A stretch of DNA of 32,323 nucleotides. It comes from an uncultured Collinsella sp. (GTDB taxonomy: Bacteria > Actinomycetota > Coriobacteriia > Coriobacteriales > Coriobacteriaceae). The notes beneath the pieces are model-generated. The model saw only the letters and a program-made list of their open reading frames with translations, was not told where the DNA came from and ran no database searches. This document shows, piece by piece, positions 20,946 through 28,005 of this stretch. Every line of letters begins with the position of its first letter. Position 1 is the stretch's first letter. The stretch spans positions 1 through 32,323 of the forward strand of contig CALJCO010000096.1 in the NCBI GenBank assembly GCA_938023905.1, in the 5' to 3' direction. The position numbers and the translations under genes were made by a program.

Positions 20946-22656
20946 AAAAGCGAAGACGGTCAACGTCCTCGAGGGGCCGATAACCGAGTCGTGCGCCGAG
21001 TTTCCCGCGCGCCACGTGTTTGTCAAGTGCCCGGAGTGCCGCCGTGTGATCGATGAGGCGCGCCTGCACGACAACCTCGAGGTCTGCCCTCGTTGCGGCA
21101 AGCACTTTCGCGTGAGCGGGCGCGACCGTATGCGCATGACGGTCGACGAGGGCACGTTTGAGGAATGGGATGCTAATCTGGCGTCGGAGGACTTCCTCTC
21201 GTTTCCCGGTTATGCCGACAAACTCAAGAGCGTGAGCGAGCGTTCGGGCGAGCGCGATGCCGTTGTGTGCGGCAGGGGCAAAATCCGCGGTTGCGATACG
21301 GCGCTCTTCTTTATGGACGCCAACTTTATGATGGGCTCGATGGGCTCTGTGGTGGGCGAGAAGATCTGTCGCACATTTGAGCGTGCGACCGAGCTGGGAT
21401 TGCCAGTTGTCGGCTTTACCGTTTCGGGCGGTGCGCGCATGCAAGAGGGCGTGACATCGCTTATGCAGATGGCCAAGATTTCTGCGGCGGTTAGGCGCCA
21501 CAGCGAGGCGGGCGGTCTGTATATCACGGTGCTCACCGACCCCACGACCGGAGGCGTAACCGCGAGCTTTGCCATGGAGGGCGACATTATCCTGGCCGAG
21601 CCCGATGCCCTAACGGCATTTGCCGGCCCGCGCGTGATCGAGCAAAACATGCACAAGCGCCTGCCCAAGGGGTTCCAGCGCTCCGAGTTTTTGCTGGAGC
21701 ACGGTTTTTGCGATGCCGTTGTTCCGCGTGGCGAGATTGCGCTCACGGTAGGCGAGCTGCTGGCGCTGCACGAAGGGCACGCGCCCGGCCTGGGGGCACC
21801 GCATGAGATCGTGCATACGGGTCGCCGCGGCAAAAAGCTGGGACACTTGTTTAAGCACTCGGCGGCACCAAAAACCGCGCTCGAGATTGTCAAGCAGACC
21901 CGCTCGGCAGATCGTGCCACGGCGGGCGAGATGATCTCGCTGGGCTTGGACGGATTTGTGGAGCTGCATGGAGACCGTTACTTTGGTGATGACGCTGCCG
22001 TGGTGGGTGGCATTGGCTGGAAAGACGGACGCCCCGTAACGGTTATCGCCATCGAGCGCGGCACCACGACCAAAGAGCGTATGCGCCGCAACTTTGGCAT
22101 GGCGCATCCCGAGGGCTACCGCAAAGCGCGTCGCCTTATGCGCCAGGCCGAAAAGTTTGGTCGACCGGTTCTGTGCCTGGTCGATACTTCGGGCGCGTTT
22201 TGCGGCATCGGTGCCGAGGAGCGCGGTCAGGGCGAGGCGATTGCCCAGAATCTCATGGAGATGAGCGGCCTTAAGACGCCGATTGTCTCGGTGGTGACAG
22301 GCGAGGGCGGCTCTGGTGGCGCGCTGGCGCTGTCCGTGGCCGACCGCATCCTGATGCTCTCGAGCTCGGCCTATTCGGTCGTGAGCCCCGAGGCCTGTGC
22401 GTCGATCCTGTGGAAGGATACCGAGCGCGCGAATGAGGCCGCCGAGGCGCTTAAGCTCACGGCCCCCGATCTGTTGGCGCTCGGCATCATCGACGGCATT
22501 GTCGACGATAGGGGCCTGTCACATGAGGAGATTGCCGGTGCCGTCATGTCCTCGGCATTTGTAGCCTTCGATACGCTTGGGCGGTTCGACGATGCGACCC
22601 TCACAAACCTCCGCTACGAAAAGTACCGCGCAATCGGTCGGTACCGCACGATGTGA
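20932..22656 (+). CDS. accDA: Acetyl-CoA carboxylase carboxyltransferase, fused beta-alpha subunits
   Basis: The 574-residue protein joins AccD and AccA, which are separate in Escherichia coli. The AccD half (about residues 1-290) has the zinc-ribbon pairs CPEC (about 33-36) and CPRC (about 52-55), followed by GFTVSGGARMQEG and TDPTTGGVTASFAM. The AccA half (about 300-574) has LGLDGFVELHGDRYFGDDAA, IERGTTTKERMRRNFGMAHP, LVDTSGAFCGIGAEERGQGE and TGEGGSGGALAL. It transfers the carboxyl from biotin to acetyl-CoA to make malonyl-CoA. The first ATG (20932) overlaps accC by 14 bases; a second ATG at 20938 is also possible. It closes the fab/acc operon. Confidence 0.96.
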   Translation: MLMNRKAKTVNVLEGPITESCAEFPARHVFVKCPECRRVIDEARLHDNLEVCPRCGKHFRVSGRDRMRMTVDEGTFEEWDANLASEDFLSFPGYADKLKSVSERSGERDAVVCGRGKIRGCDTALFFMDANFMMGSMGSVVGEKICRTFERATELGLPVVGFTVSGGARMQEGVTSLMQMAKISAAVRRHSEAGGLYITVLTDPTTGGVTASFAMEGDIILAEPDALTAFAGPRVIEQNMHKRLPKGFQRSEFLLEHGFCDAVVPRGEIALTVGELLALHEGHAPGLGAPHEIVHTGRRGKKLGHLFKHSAAPKTALEIVKQTRSADRATAGEMISLGLDGFVELHGDRYFGDDAAVVGGIGWKDGRPVTVIAIERGTTTKERMRRNFGMAHPEGYRKARRLMRQAEKFGRPVLCLVDTSGAFCGIGAEERGQGEAIAQNLMEMSGLKTPIVSVVTGEGGSGGALALSVADRILMLSSSAYSVVSPEACASILWKDTERANEAAEALKLTAPDLLALGIIDGIVDDRGLSHEEIAGAVMSSAFVAFDTLGRFDDATLTNLRYEKYRAIGRYRTM

Positions 22657-22680
22657 CAAAGGGACAGTCCGCATGTCACA
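22652..22680. repeat. Palindromic repeat with GGGACAGTCC centre
   Basis: TGTGACA (22652-22658) and TGTCACA (22674-22680) pair across a centre containing GGGACAGTCC. It overlaps the accDA stop codon and precedes the EIIC ribosome-binding site. Related palindromes with other arms are at 23920-23941 and 32213-32243. Confidence 0.65.
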
Positions 22681-22696
22681 TTGGGAAAGGCGTTCC

Positions 22697-23911
22697 ATGC
22701 CACAAGTTTCTAACACCTCGTTTGCAACGACGGTCTCATCAAACGCCATGGCCGTGGTGGACTATCTGTCCAAAAGCATGATGTCGGCGCTGCCGTTTAT
22801 TGTCTGTGCGGCGTTGTTCCGCACCGTCGCCGTCATTATGGGCGAAGGCATGCTGGGCCTGTGGTCTGCCGATTCCGAAATCTATCGCATGTTCTACAGT
22901 TGGCTCTATAACGCCGGCTACTACTTTTTGCCCATCTATCTTGGTTGGGCGGCCGCCCGCCAGCTCGGTTGCTCGGAGCAGCTGGGCATGATGCTGGGCG
23001 GCGTATTGATTGCGCCTGATCTGCTTAAGCTCGTCGATGCCGCATCGACGACGGGGGCATCGATGACTTCCGTGTATGGTCTGCTTCCCGCGCCGGTCAA
23101 TGATTACACGACGACTGTTATTCCGGTTCTCATCTCGGTGCCCGTGCTATGGCGAGTGGAGTGCTTCTTTCAGCGCGTTATCCCTAAGGCCGTGGCGTTT
23201 TCGTTCGTTCCGTTTGCAACCATGCTCGTCATGGTTCCGGTTTCGCTGTGTATTACGGCGCCGGCGGGCAGCTATCTGGGCATGCTGTTGGGCCAGCTTA
23301 TGTTTATGCTTGGCAATTCCGGTGGCATCGTGTCGCTGCTCACGCTCATGGGGCTTGCCGCGGGCTGGGAGTTTCTTAAGATCGCGGGTGTCAGCAACGT
23401 TGTCCTATCGCTCGCCTATGCGCAGTTTATGAGTGTGGGAACGGATTCGTGCATCCTGATCGCCGCGACGATGGCAACGTTCGCCGTTTGGGGCATGCCC
23501 TTTGGCGCGTCGCTCCGCGTTGCGGATAAGGACGAGAAGGCGCTCATGCTGGGCTATTCAATCTCGGGCGTGCTTGGCGGCGTAAGCGAGCCGGCGCTGT
23601 ACGGTTGCGGCTTTAAATATGGCAGGTGCCTGACGTGCATGGCCATTGGCGGTGCCGTCGGAGGCCTTGTTGCGGCCGTGGGCCACGTTACGGCCTATAC
23701 CATCGGCATGACGAATGTCCTTATGGTCATTGGCTTTGCCACGGGCGGCATCTCGAATCTGCTGTGGTGCTGTGCTGCCGGCGGTGTGGCATTTGCGGTG
23801 TCTGCGGCGCTGAGCTACTGCTTTGGCGTGGTGCCGGCGAAGGAGCAGGCGGCAGAAGACGGAGCCGATTCGCCCGAAACCTCGAAGAGCGTGGCCGAAG
23901 CAAGCGCATAA
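22697..23911 (+). CDS. Stand-alone PTS EIIC membrane component (beta-glucoside/glucose superfamily)
   Basis: The 404-residue, very hydrophobic protein has about ten predicted membrane segments and the EIIC signature GVLGGVSEPALYGCGFKYG (about residues 290-310), whose Glu belongs to the sugar-binding site in the glucose/beta-glucoside/GlcNAc superfamily. It would move a sugar across the membrane for phosphorylation. No EIIB cysteine domain or EIIA domain is present and none is encoded nearby, so it must borrow partners or act otherwise. The ATG at 22697 has GGGAAAGG six bases upstream; an in-frame ATG at 22673 lies inside the palindrome. The C-terminal tail is polar, about 30 residues (EQAAEDGADSPETSK). 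The substrate cannot be told from sequence. Confidence 0.8.
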   Translation: MPQVSNTSFATTVSSNAMAVVDYLSKSMMSALPFIVCAALFRTVAVIMGEGMLGLWSADSEIYRMFYSWLYNAGYYFLPIYLGWAAARQLGCSEQLGMMLGGVLIAPDLLKLVDAASTTGASMTSVYGLLPAPVNDYTTTVIPVLISVPVLWRVECFFQRVIPKAVAFSFVPFATMLVMVPVSLCITAPAGSYLGMLLGQLMFMLGNSGGIVSLLTLMGLAAGWEFLKIAGVSNVVLSLAYAQFMSVGTDSCILIAATMATFAVWGMPFGASLRVADKDEKALMLGYSISGVLGGVSEPALYGCGFKYGRCLTCMAIGGAVGGLVAAVGHVTAYTIGMTNVLMVIGFATGGISNLLWCCAAGGVAFAVSAALSYCFGVVPAKEQAAEDGADSPETSKSVAEASA

Positions 23912-23919
23912 ACCTGTGC

Positions 23920-23941
23920 GACAAAGGGAGATTTCTTTGTC
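23920..23941. repeat. Palindrome sharing GACAAAGGGA with the repeat before the EIIC gene
   Basis: GACAAAG (23920-23926) pairs with CTTTGTC (23935-23941). The 10-mer GACAAAGGGA (23920-23929) also occurs at 22655-22664, so the EIIC gene is bracketed by it. Confidence 0.55.
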
Positions 23942-23948
23942 ATGTTCC

Positions 23949-23981
23949 AAGGCCGTGGCCCGTGCGGGTTGCGGCCTTTTT
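23949..23981 (+). terminator. Rho-independent terminator after the EIIC gene
   Basis: AAGGCCG (23949-23955) pairs with CGGCCTT (23972-23978), with an inner CCCG/CGGG stem, and TTTTT is at 23977-23981. It separates the EIIC gene from the cation exporter. Confidence 0.8.
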
Positions 23982-24008
23982 GTATCCGGAGGACAAAGTG
24001 GCTACACT
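23980..24008 (+). promoter_or_regulatory. Weak candidate promoter for the cation exporter
   Basis: TTGTAT (23980-23985) and TACACT (24003-24008) are 17 bases apart and would give a leader of about 45 bases. Both boxes match the consensus only in part. Confidence 0.3.
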
Positions 24009-24060
24009 ACAATCCGTTTGAGCAATAGATATATAGGTAGTACCGTGGGGGCGGATATAG

Positions 24061-25233
24061 ATGGTCGAGTGGATTGTTAAGCGCGCGCAGGGCGACCGCG
24101 CGTGCGTGGGCACGTTGACGGGCGTGGTGTGTATTCTCGCCAATGTGGCACTATGTGCTGCGAAGGGCGCAATTGGTGTGGTTTCGGGATCGGTTTCGAT
24201 CGTGGCGGATGCCATGAACAACCTGTCCGATGCTAGCTCGAACATCGTGAGCGTGTTGGGCTTTAAGCTGGCGAGCAAGCCGGCCGACCCCGAGCATCCT
24301 TACGGCCACGGTCGCTACGAGTATCTCTCGGGTCTGGTCGTGGCGGCACTCGTACTGCTGATCGGCCTTGAGCTTATCAAGTCCTCGGTTGAGCGCGTCA
24401 TTCACCCCGAGCCTGTCGAGTTCTCGCTTGCCCTGGTGGCAGTCCTGGCGCTTTCGATGGTTGTAAAGCTGTGGATGGCGGCCCTCAACCAAAAGCTCGG
24501 CGATCGCATTGAGTCCGAGACGCTGCATGCGACCGCGCAGGATTCCAAGAACGATGTTCTTGCTACGGGCGCCGTGTTAGCGTGCGCAATTGTTTCGCAG
24601 GTGACGCACATCAATCTTGACGCATGGGTCGGCCTTGCCGTTGGCGCCTATATTGGCTGGAGTGGTTTTGAACTCATCCAGGATACGGTGAGCCCGCTTT
24701 TGGGCCAGACGCCCGATCCTAAGCTGGTCAAGCACATTCGAGACAAGATCATGAGCTACCCCGGCGTTTTGGGCGTTCACGATTTGATGGTTCACGACTA
24801 CGGCCCGGGCAGGAAGTTCGCAAGCGCGCACGCCGAGATGGCAGCCGAGGCCAGCCCGCTGGAAAGTCACGACACGCTCGATAACATCGAGCAGTCGTTT
24901 AGGAACGAAGACGGCATGATTGTCACACTTCACTACGACCCCATCGTGACCGACGATCCAAAGGTGGCGAGCATGCGCTTGCGCATCAACGCTATGGCTC
25001 AAGAGATTGATAGCCGCCTCTCGATCCACGACCTACGCTGTGTTCCGGGCCCCACGCATACCAACGTGATCTTTGACTGCGTACGTCCCTCGGATTTGGC
25101 GATGAGCGCCGAGGACCTGAAGCGCGCGCTGGCGAAACGGGTCGAATCGGAATATCCCAAGTCGGTCGCCAAGATCACGATCGACGAAGACTACACGATT
25201 GACGAAGACTACGTAGGCCATACCCACGAGTAA
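24061..25233 (+). CDS. Cation diffusion facilitator family metal exporter (possibly Mn2+)
   Basis: CDF proteins are proton-driven exporters of divalent metals. This 390-residue member has about six membrane segments (residues 15-210) and a long cytoplasmic C-terminal region of about 180 residues. The intramembrane metal site is N53-x3-D57 in TM2 (ADAMNNLSD) and D161-x3-D165 in TM5 (QDSKND). Zinc exporters usually have D or H with x3-D and H-x3-D there; the N/D/D/D set recalls manganese exporters of the MntE type, from memory. HPYGHGRYEYLSG is the conserved loop after TM2. The start at 24061 is preceded by GGGGGCGG at about 24047-24054. It follows a terminator and probably has its own promoter. 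The metal is inference. Confidence 0.85.
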   Translation: MVEWIVKRAQGDRACVGTLTGVVCILANVALCAAKGAIGVVSGSVSIVADAMNNLSDASSNIVSVLGFKLASKPADPEHPYGHGRYEYLSGLVVAALVLLIGLELIKSSVERVIHPEPVEFSLALVAVLALSMVVKLWMAALNQKLGDRIESETLHATAQDSKNDVLATGAVLACAIVSQVTHINLDAWVGLAVGAYIGWSGFELIQDTVSPLLGQTPDPKLVKHIRDKIMSYPGVLGVHDLMVHDYGPGRKFASAHAEMAAEASPLESHDTLDNIEQSFRNEDGMIVTLHYDPIVTDDPKVASMRLRINAMAQEIDSRLSIHDLRCVPGPTHTNVIFDCVRPSDLAMSAEDLKRALAKRVESEYPKSVAKITIDEDYTIDEDYVGHTHE

Positions 25234-25272
25234 GGCTGTGCCGGCAAAGCAAGTTATACAGAAGGGGAGAGC

Positions 25273-25899
25273 ATGAAGAAGCTGTATCTACTCCGCCACG
25301 GTCAGACAGAATTCAACGTTAAAAAGCTCGTCCAGGGTCGCTGTGATTCACCGCTCACCGACTTAGGCCGTCAGCAAGCCGGGATGGCAGCCGCATGGCT
25401 CAAAGCCCACGGCGTCGTCCCCGACAAAGTGGTCTCATCACCCTTAGGCCGAGCCATGGACACGGCAAGTCTCGTCGCAACCGAACTCCTCGGCCGGGAT
25501 GCAGCAGTCGAGCCCTGCGAAGGCATCATCGAGCGCAGCTACGGCACCTTCGAAGAAGGCCCCCACGACGCCCTACCCACCGACGTCTGGGACCCCGGCG
25601 AGGACCTGATCCCATTTGGCGGAGAAGGAAGCCATGCCCTGCAGGAGCGCATGGTGGGCACCCTCACCAATCTCATGGGCGCCGAGGGCATCGAAACCCT
25701 CCTAGCAGTAAGCCACGGCAGCGCCAGCCGCCAATTCATCAAGGCTGCAGCCCCAGAGGGCTTCGAGCTCCCAACAAAACTCCCCAACTGCGCCATCATG
25801 ATCTTCGATTTCGATGGGGAAAAGCTACAAGCAGAAGGCGAGCCAATGCAATGTAAGTTCACCCTCCAGCAAATAGTGGACCCCCAACAAAGTAATTAG
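25273..25899 (+). CDS. Histidine phosphatase superfamily protein (phosphoglycerate mutase-like)
   Basis: The 208-residue protein has the catalytic LLRHGQTEFN near the N-terminus (phospho-acceptor His-8), a conserved SSPLGRAMDTA block, the acidic ERSYGTFEEG, and the second active-site His in VSHGSASRQF. This fits the phosphoglycerate-mutase-like phosphatases (GpmB/CobC/PhoE group). The substrate cannot be set, and a glycolytic mutase role is less likely than a phosphatase role. GAAGGGGAG precedes the ATG at 25273. Codon use differs from its neighbours, with several CTA, TTA, ACA and CCA codons that the surrounding genes avoid, a sign of possible transfer. No U-rich terminator follows; the fold-back element begins 38 bases after the stop. 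Confidence 0.87.
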   Translation: MKKLYLLRHGQTEFNVKKLVQGRCDSPLTDLGRQQAGMAAAWLKAHGVVPDKVVSSPLGRAMDTASLVATELLGRDAAVEPCEGIIERSYGTFEEGPHDALPTDVWDPGEDLIPFGGEGSHALQERMVGTLTNLMGAEGIETLLAVSHGSASRQFIKAAAPEGFELPTKLPNCAIMIFDFDGEKLQAEGEPMQCKFTLQQIVDPQQSN

Positions 25900-25936
25900 C
25901 TGAGCGAGCAGAGTTAAGCAGACATCAACGTGTCGT

Positions 25937-26087
25937 CTCCCGAGCACGGCGGAGGGCCGGAGAAATATATTAAGGTCATCGCGAGTTCCGCACGCAAAGG
26001 AGAGCACTTAATGTGCTCTCCGTCTTGCGCAGGACTGTAGAGCAGGGACCTTAATATATTTCTCCGGCCCTCCGCCGTGCTCGGGAG
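25937..26087 (+). repeat. Fold-back element, copy 2: conserved core in a perfect 41-bp stem
   Basis: The arms at 25937-25977 and 26047-26087 are perfect reverse complements over all 41 bases. The 69-base interior repeats the core of copy 1 (8693-8759): TCGCGAGTTCCGCACG, the GGAGAGCAC/GTGCTCTCC hairpin and CAGGACTGTAGAGCAG are identical. The short linkers differ, yet here CGCAA and TTGCG flank the inner hairpin and can pair, replacing the CGCACG/CGTGCG pair of copy 1. The arms share no sequence with those of copy 1. It lies 37 bases before the GAAATAT-GGATACGCCCG module of rplC. No transposase or target duplication is visible. Confidence 0.85.
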
Positions 26088-26123
26088 CCATCCACGCACT
26101 TTACCTGCGTAAACAATGTGAGT

Positions 26124-26165
26124 GAAATATGAATCTCGATGGATACGCCCGCAGCCGTGTATACT
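26124..26165 (+). promoter_or_regulatory. Shared GAAATAT-N10-GGATACGCCCG module and possible rplC-operon promoter
   Basis: GAAATAT (26124-26130) and GGATACGCCCG (26141-26151) repeat the rpsL-upstream module with the same 10-base spacing. TATACT (26160-26165), preceded by CCGTG, is a good -10 box, but no clear -35 box is present at 16-18 bases. The rplB-upstream site at 28006-28030 shares GGA(T/C)ACGCCCG and CCGTGTATAC. Confidence 0.5.
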
Positions 26166-26276
26166 AAACAGCTGTGTGAAACCAGGGGAGTATTCTGGCT
26201 GGACAAAATGCCTGCTTAATAGGGTTGTCAGGTAGTCCGGGCGTAATACAAGACTGGGGAGCACGTCGTGTAAGTA

Positions 26277-26328
26277 GTGGTCCTCTAGGGGCGTACGCTC
26301 GGTGGTGTACGCATTGTCCCAAGACCAC
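26277..26328 (+). promoter_or_regulatory. Two-tier stem in the rplC leader
   Basis: GTGGTC (26277-26282) pairs with GACCAC (26323-26328), enclosing GCGTAC (26291-26296) paired with GTACGC (26307-26312). The structure ends 20 bases before the rplC start. S10-type operons in several bacteria are autoregulated through leader structures bound by L4, whose gene follows; such a role here is inference. Confidence 0.45.
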
Positions 26329-26348
26329 GCGAGAGTTGGGATCATATC

Positions 26349-26969
26349 TTGATCAGCATGATTCTCGGCCGCAAGATTGGCATGACCCAGGTTTGGGACG
26401 AGGACGATAACGTCGTTCCCGTCACGGTCATCCAGGCTGGCCCCTGCGCTGTCTCGCAGGTTAAAACTCAGGCAACCGACGGCTATGACGCCGTCCAGAT
26501 CGGTTTCGGCGACATCAAGGCCAAGAACGTGAACAAGCCCATGGCTGGTCACTTCGCCAAGGCTGGCGTCGAGCCTGTCCGCTTCCTTCGTGAGGTCCGC
26601 GTCGAGAACGGCGAGGAGCACAAGGTCGGCGAGGTCGTCACCGTCGCTGATTTCGCTGATGTCGAGAAGGTCGACGTCATCGGTACCTCCAAGGGTAAGG
26701 GCTTCCAGGGTCGCATCAAGCGCTGGGGTCAGCGCCGCGGTCCTATGACGCATGGTTCTCACTTCCAGCGTCACCCCGGTTCTATCGGTCAGTGCGCCTA
26801 TCCTGCGCGCGTCCTCAAGGGCGTCAAGATGGCCGGTCACATGGGTAACGAGCGCGTTACCGTCAAGAACCTTTCCGTTGTCCGCATCGATGCCGAGCAG
26901 AACCTCATCTTGGTCAAGGGCGCTGTCCCGGGTGCCAAGAATGGTCTCGTCGCCATCCGTATGGCCTAA
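26349..26969 (+). CDS. rplC: 50S ribosomal protein L3
   Basis: L3 binds near the 3' end of 23S rRNA and reaches the peptidyl-transferase centre. The 206-residue protein has ILGRKIGMTQVWDEDD at the N-terminus and the GSHFQRHPGSIG loop (about residues 135-146), the region methylated on Gln in Escherichia coli. The TTG at 26349 gives an N-terminus that lines up with MAKAILGKKIGMTQ of other bacteria, so it is preferred to the ATG at 26358, though its ribosome-binding site (GGGA, about 26338-26341) is weak. It leads the operon here, because rpsJ, its usual upstream neighbour, lies about 14 kb away. Confidence 0.96.
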   Translation: MISMILGRKIGMTQVWDEDDNVVPVTVIQAGPCAVSQVKTQATDGYDAVQIGFGDIKAKNVNKPMAGHFAKAGVEPVRFLREVRVENGEEHKVGEVVTVADFADVEKVDVIGTSKGKGFQGRIKRWGQRRGPMTHGSHFQRHPGSIGQCAYPARVLKGVKMAGHMGNERVTVKNLSVVRIDAEQNLILVKGAVPGAKNGLVAIRMA

Positions 26970-27015
26970 GGGCCCAGCCCATTTAGCCCAGCGTCATACC
27001 AAGGAGAACACTTAA

Positions 27016-27642
27016 ATGGCAAAGTTTGAAGTAAAGAACAGCGAGGGCAAGAAGGTCGCCGAGGCCGAGCTCGCCGCTGAGGTGTACGGCATCGAGCCGA
27101 ACATCCACGTTATGCACCACATCGTCAAGTGCCAGATGGCCTCTTGGCGTCAGGGCACCCAGTCTGCTAAGGGCCGCTCTGAGGTTTCCGGTGGCGGCAA
27201 GAAGCCTTGGCGTCAGAAGGGCACCGGCCGTGCCCGCCAGGGTTCCATCCGTGCTGCCCAGTGGCGTCACGGTGGCGTCGTCTTCGCCCCCAAGCCCCGT
27301 TCCTACGCTAAGCGTATGAACAACAAGGAGGTCAAGCTGGCTATGCGCTCCGCGCTGTCCGCCAAGCTGGCCGATGGCGAGCTCGTGCTCGTCGACGACT
27401 ACGGCTTCGAGAAGCCTTCCACCAAGGCTGCCGTCGCCATGCTCAAGGCTCTCGGCCTTGAGGGCAAGCGTCTGACCATCATCGTTCGCGATGAGGACGT
27501 CAACGCCTACCTGTCGTTCCGCAACATTCCCAAGACGTTCATCATCACCGCTGACGAGGCCAACACCTACGATCTCGTCAACAACAACGCTGTGCTGATG
27601 CCCGCCGACATCGCCGCTCACTTCGGGGAGGTGCTTGCATAA
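27016..27642 (+). CDS. rplD: 50S ribosomal protein L4
   Basis: L4 lines the exit tunnel through an extended loop, seen here as GGGKKPWRQKGTGRARQGS (about residues 56-74). The same loop is the site of macrolide-resistance changes, and no obvious insertion or deletion is visible. The 208-residue length is normal. AAGGAG (about 27000-27005) precedes the ATG. In Escherichia coli L4 also represses the S10 operon through its leader, which makes the structured leader before rplC relevant. rplW follows with no spacer. Confidence 0.97.
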   Translation: MAKFEVKNSEGKKVAEAELAAEVYGIEPNIHVMHHIVKCQMASWRQGTQSAKGRSEVSGGGKKPWRQKGTGRARQGSIRAAQWRHGGVVFAPKPRSYAKRMNNKEVKLAMRSALSAKLADGELVLVDDYGFEKPSTKAAVAMLKALGLEGKRLTIIVRDEDVNAYLSFRNIPKTFIITADEANTYDLVNNNAVLMPADIAAHFGEVLA

Positions 27643-27930
27643 ATGACCGCCCACGAGATCATCATCCGTCCGATCGTGTCCGAGCGTTCCTTCTCCGGCA
27701 TGGAGCAGAACAAGTACACGTTCGAGGTCGCCAAGGATGCTAACAAGTATCAGATCAAGGACGCTGTCGAGGAGATCTTCGGCGTCAAGGTCGTTCGCGT
27801 GAACACCTTGACGGTCAAGCCCAAGACCAAGCGCGTGCGCTATGTCGCCGGCAAGACCCGTTCTTGGAAGAAGGCCATCGTCACGCTGGCCGAGGGCGAC
27901 ACCATCGAGGTCTTTGGCAACCAGGCCTAA
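27643..27930 (+). CDS. rplW: 50S ribosomal protein L23
   Basis: L23 sits at the tunnel exit and docks trigger factor and the signal recognition particle. The 95-residue protein has IIRPIVSERS near the start, followed by KYTFEVAKDANKYQIKDAVE and the basic VKPKTKRVRYVAGKTRSWKK segment, in family order. The ATG directly abuts the rplD stop, and GGGGAGG (about 27626-27632) inside rplD serves it, so translation should be coupled. A 179-base structured gap separates it from rplB. Confidence 0.96.
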   Translation: MTAHEIIIRPIVSERSFSGMEQNKYTFEVAKDANKYQIKDAVEEIFGVKVVRVNTLTVKPKTKRVRYVAGKTRSWKKAIVTLAEGDTIEVFGNQA

Positions 27931-27948
27931 GACTCGCTGCTGTTGAGT

Positions 27949-27984
27949 GAGCTCATGCCTCCCAAATAGGGGAGGCGAGAGCTC
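27949..27984 (+). promoter_or_regulatory. Strong two-tier hairpin between rplW and rplB
   Basis: GAGCTC (27949-27954) pairs with GAGCTC (27979-27984), and GCCTCCC (27957-27963) with GGGAGGC (27970-27976). There is no U-run, so attenuation, processing or protein binding is more likely than intrinsic termination. Confidence 0.55.
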
Positions 27985-28005
27985 AAGGTTTCGGGCGTAT
28001 AAAAT

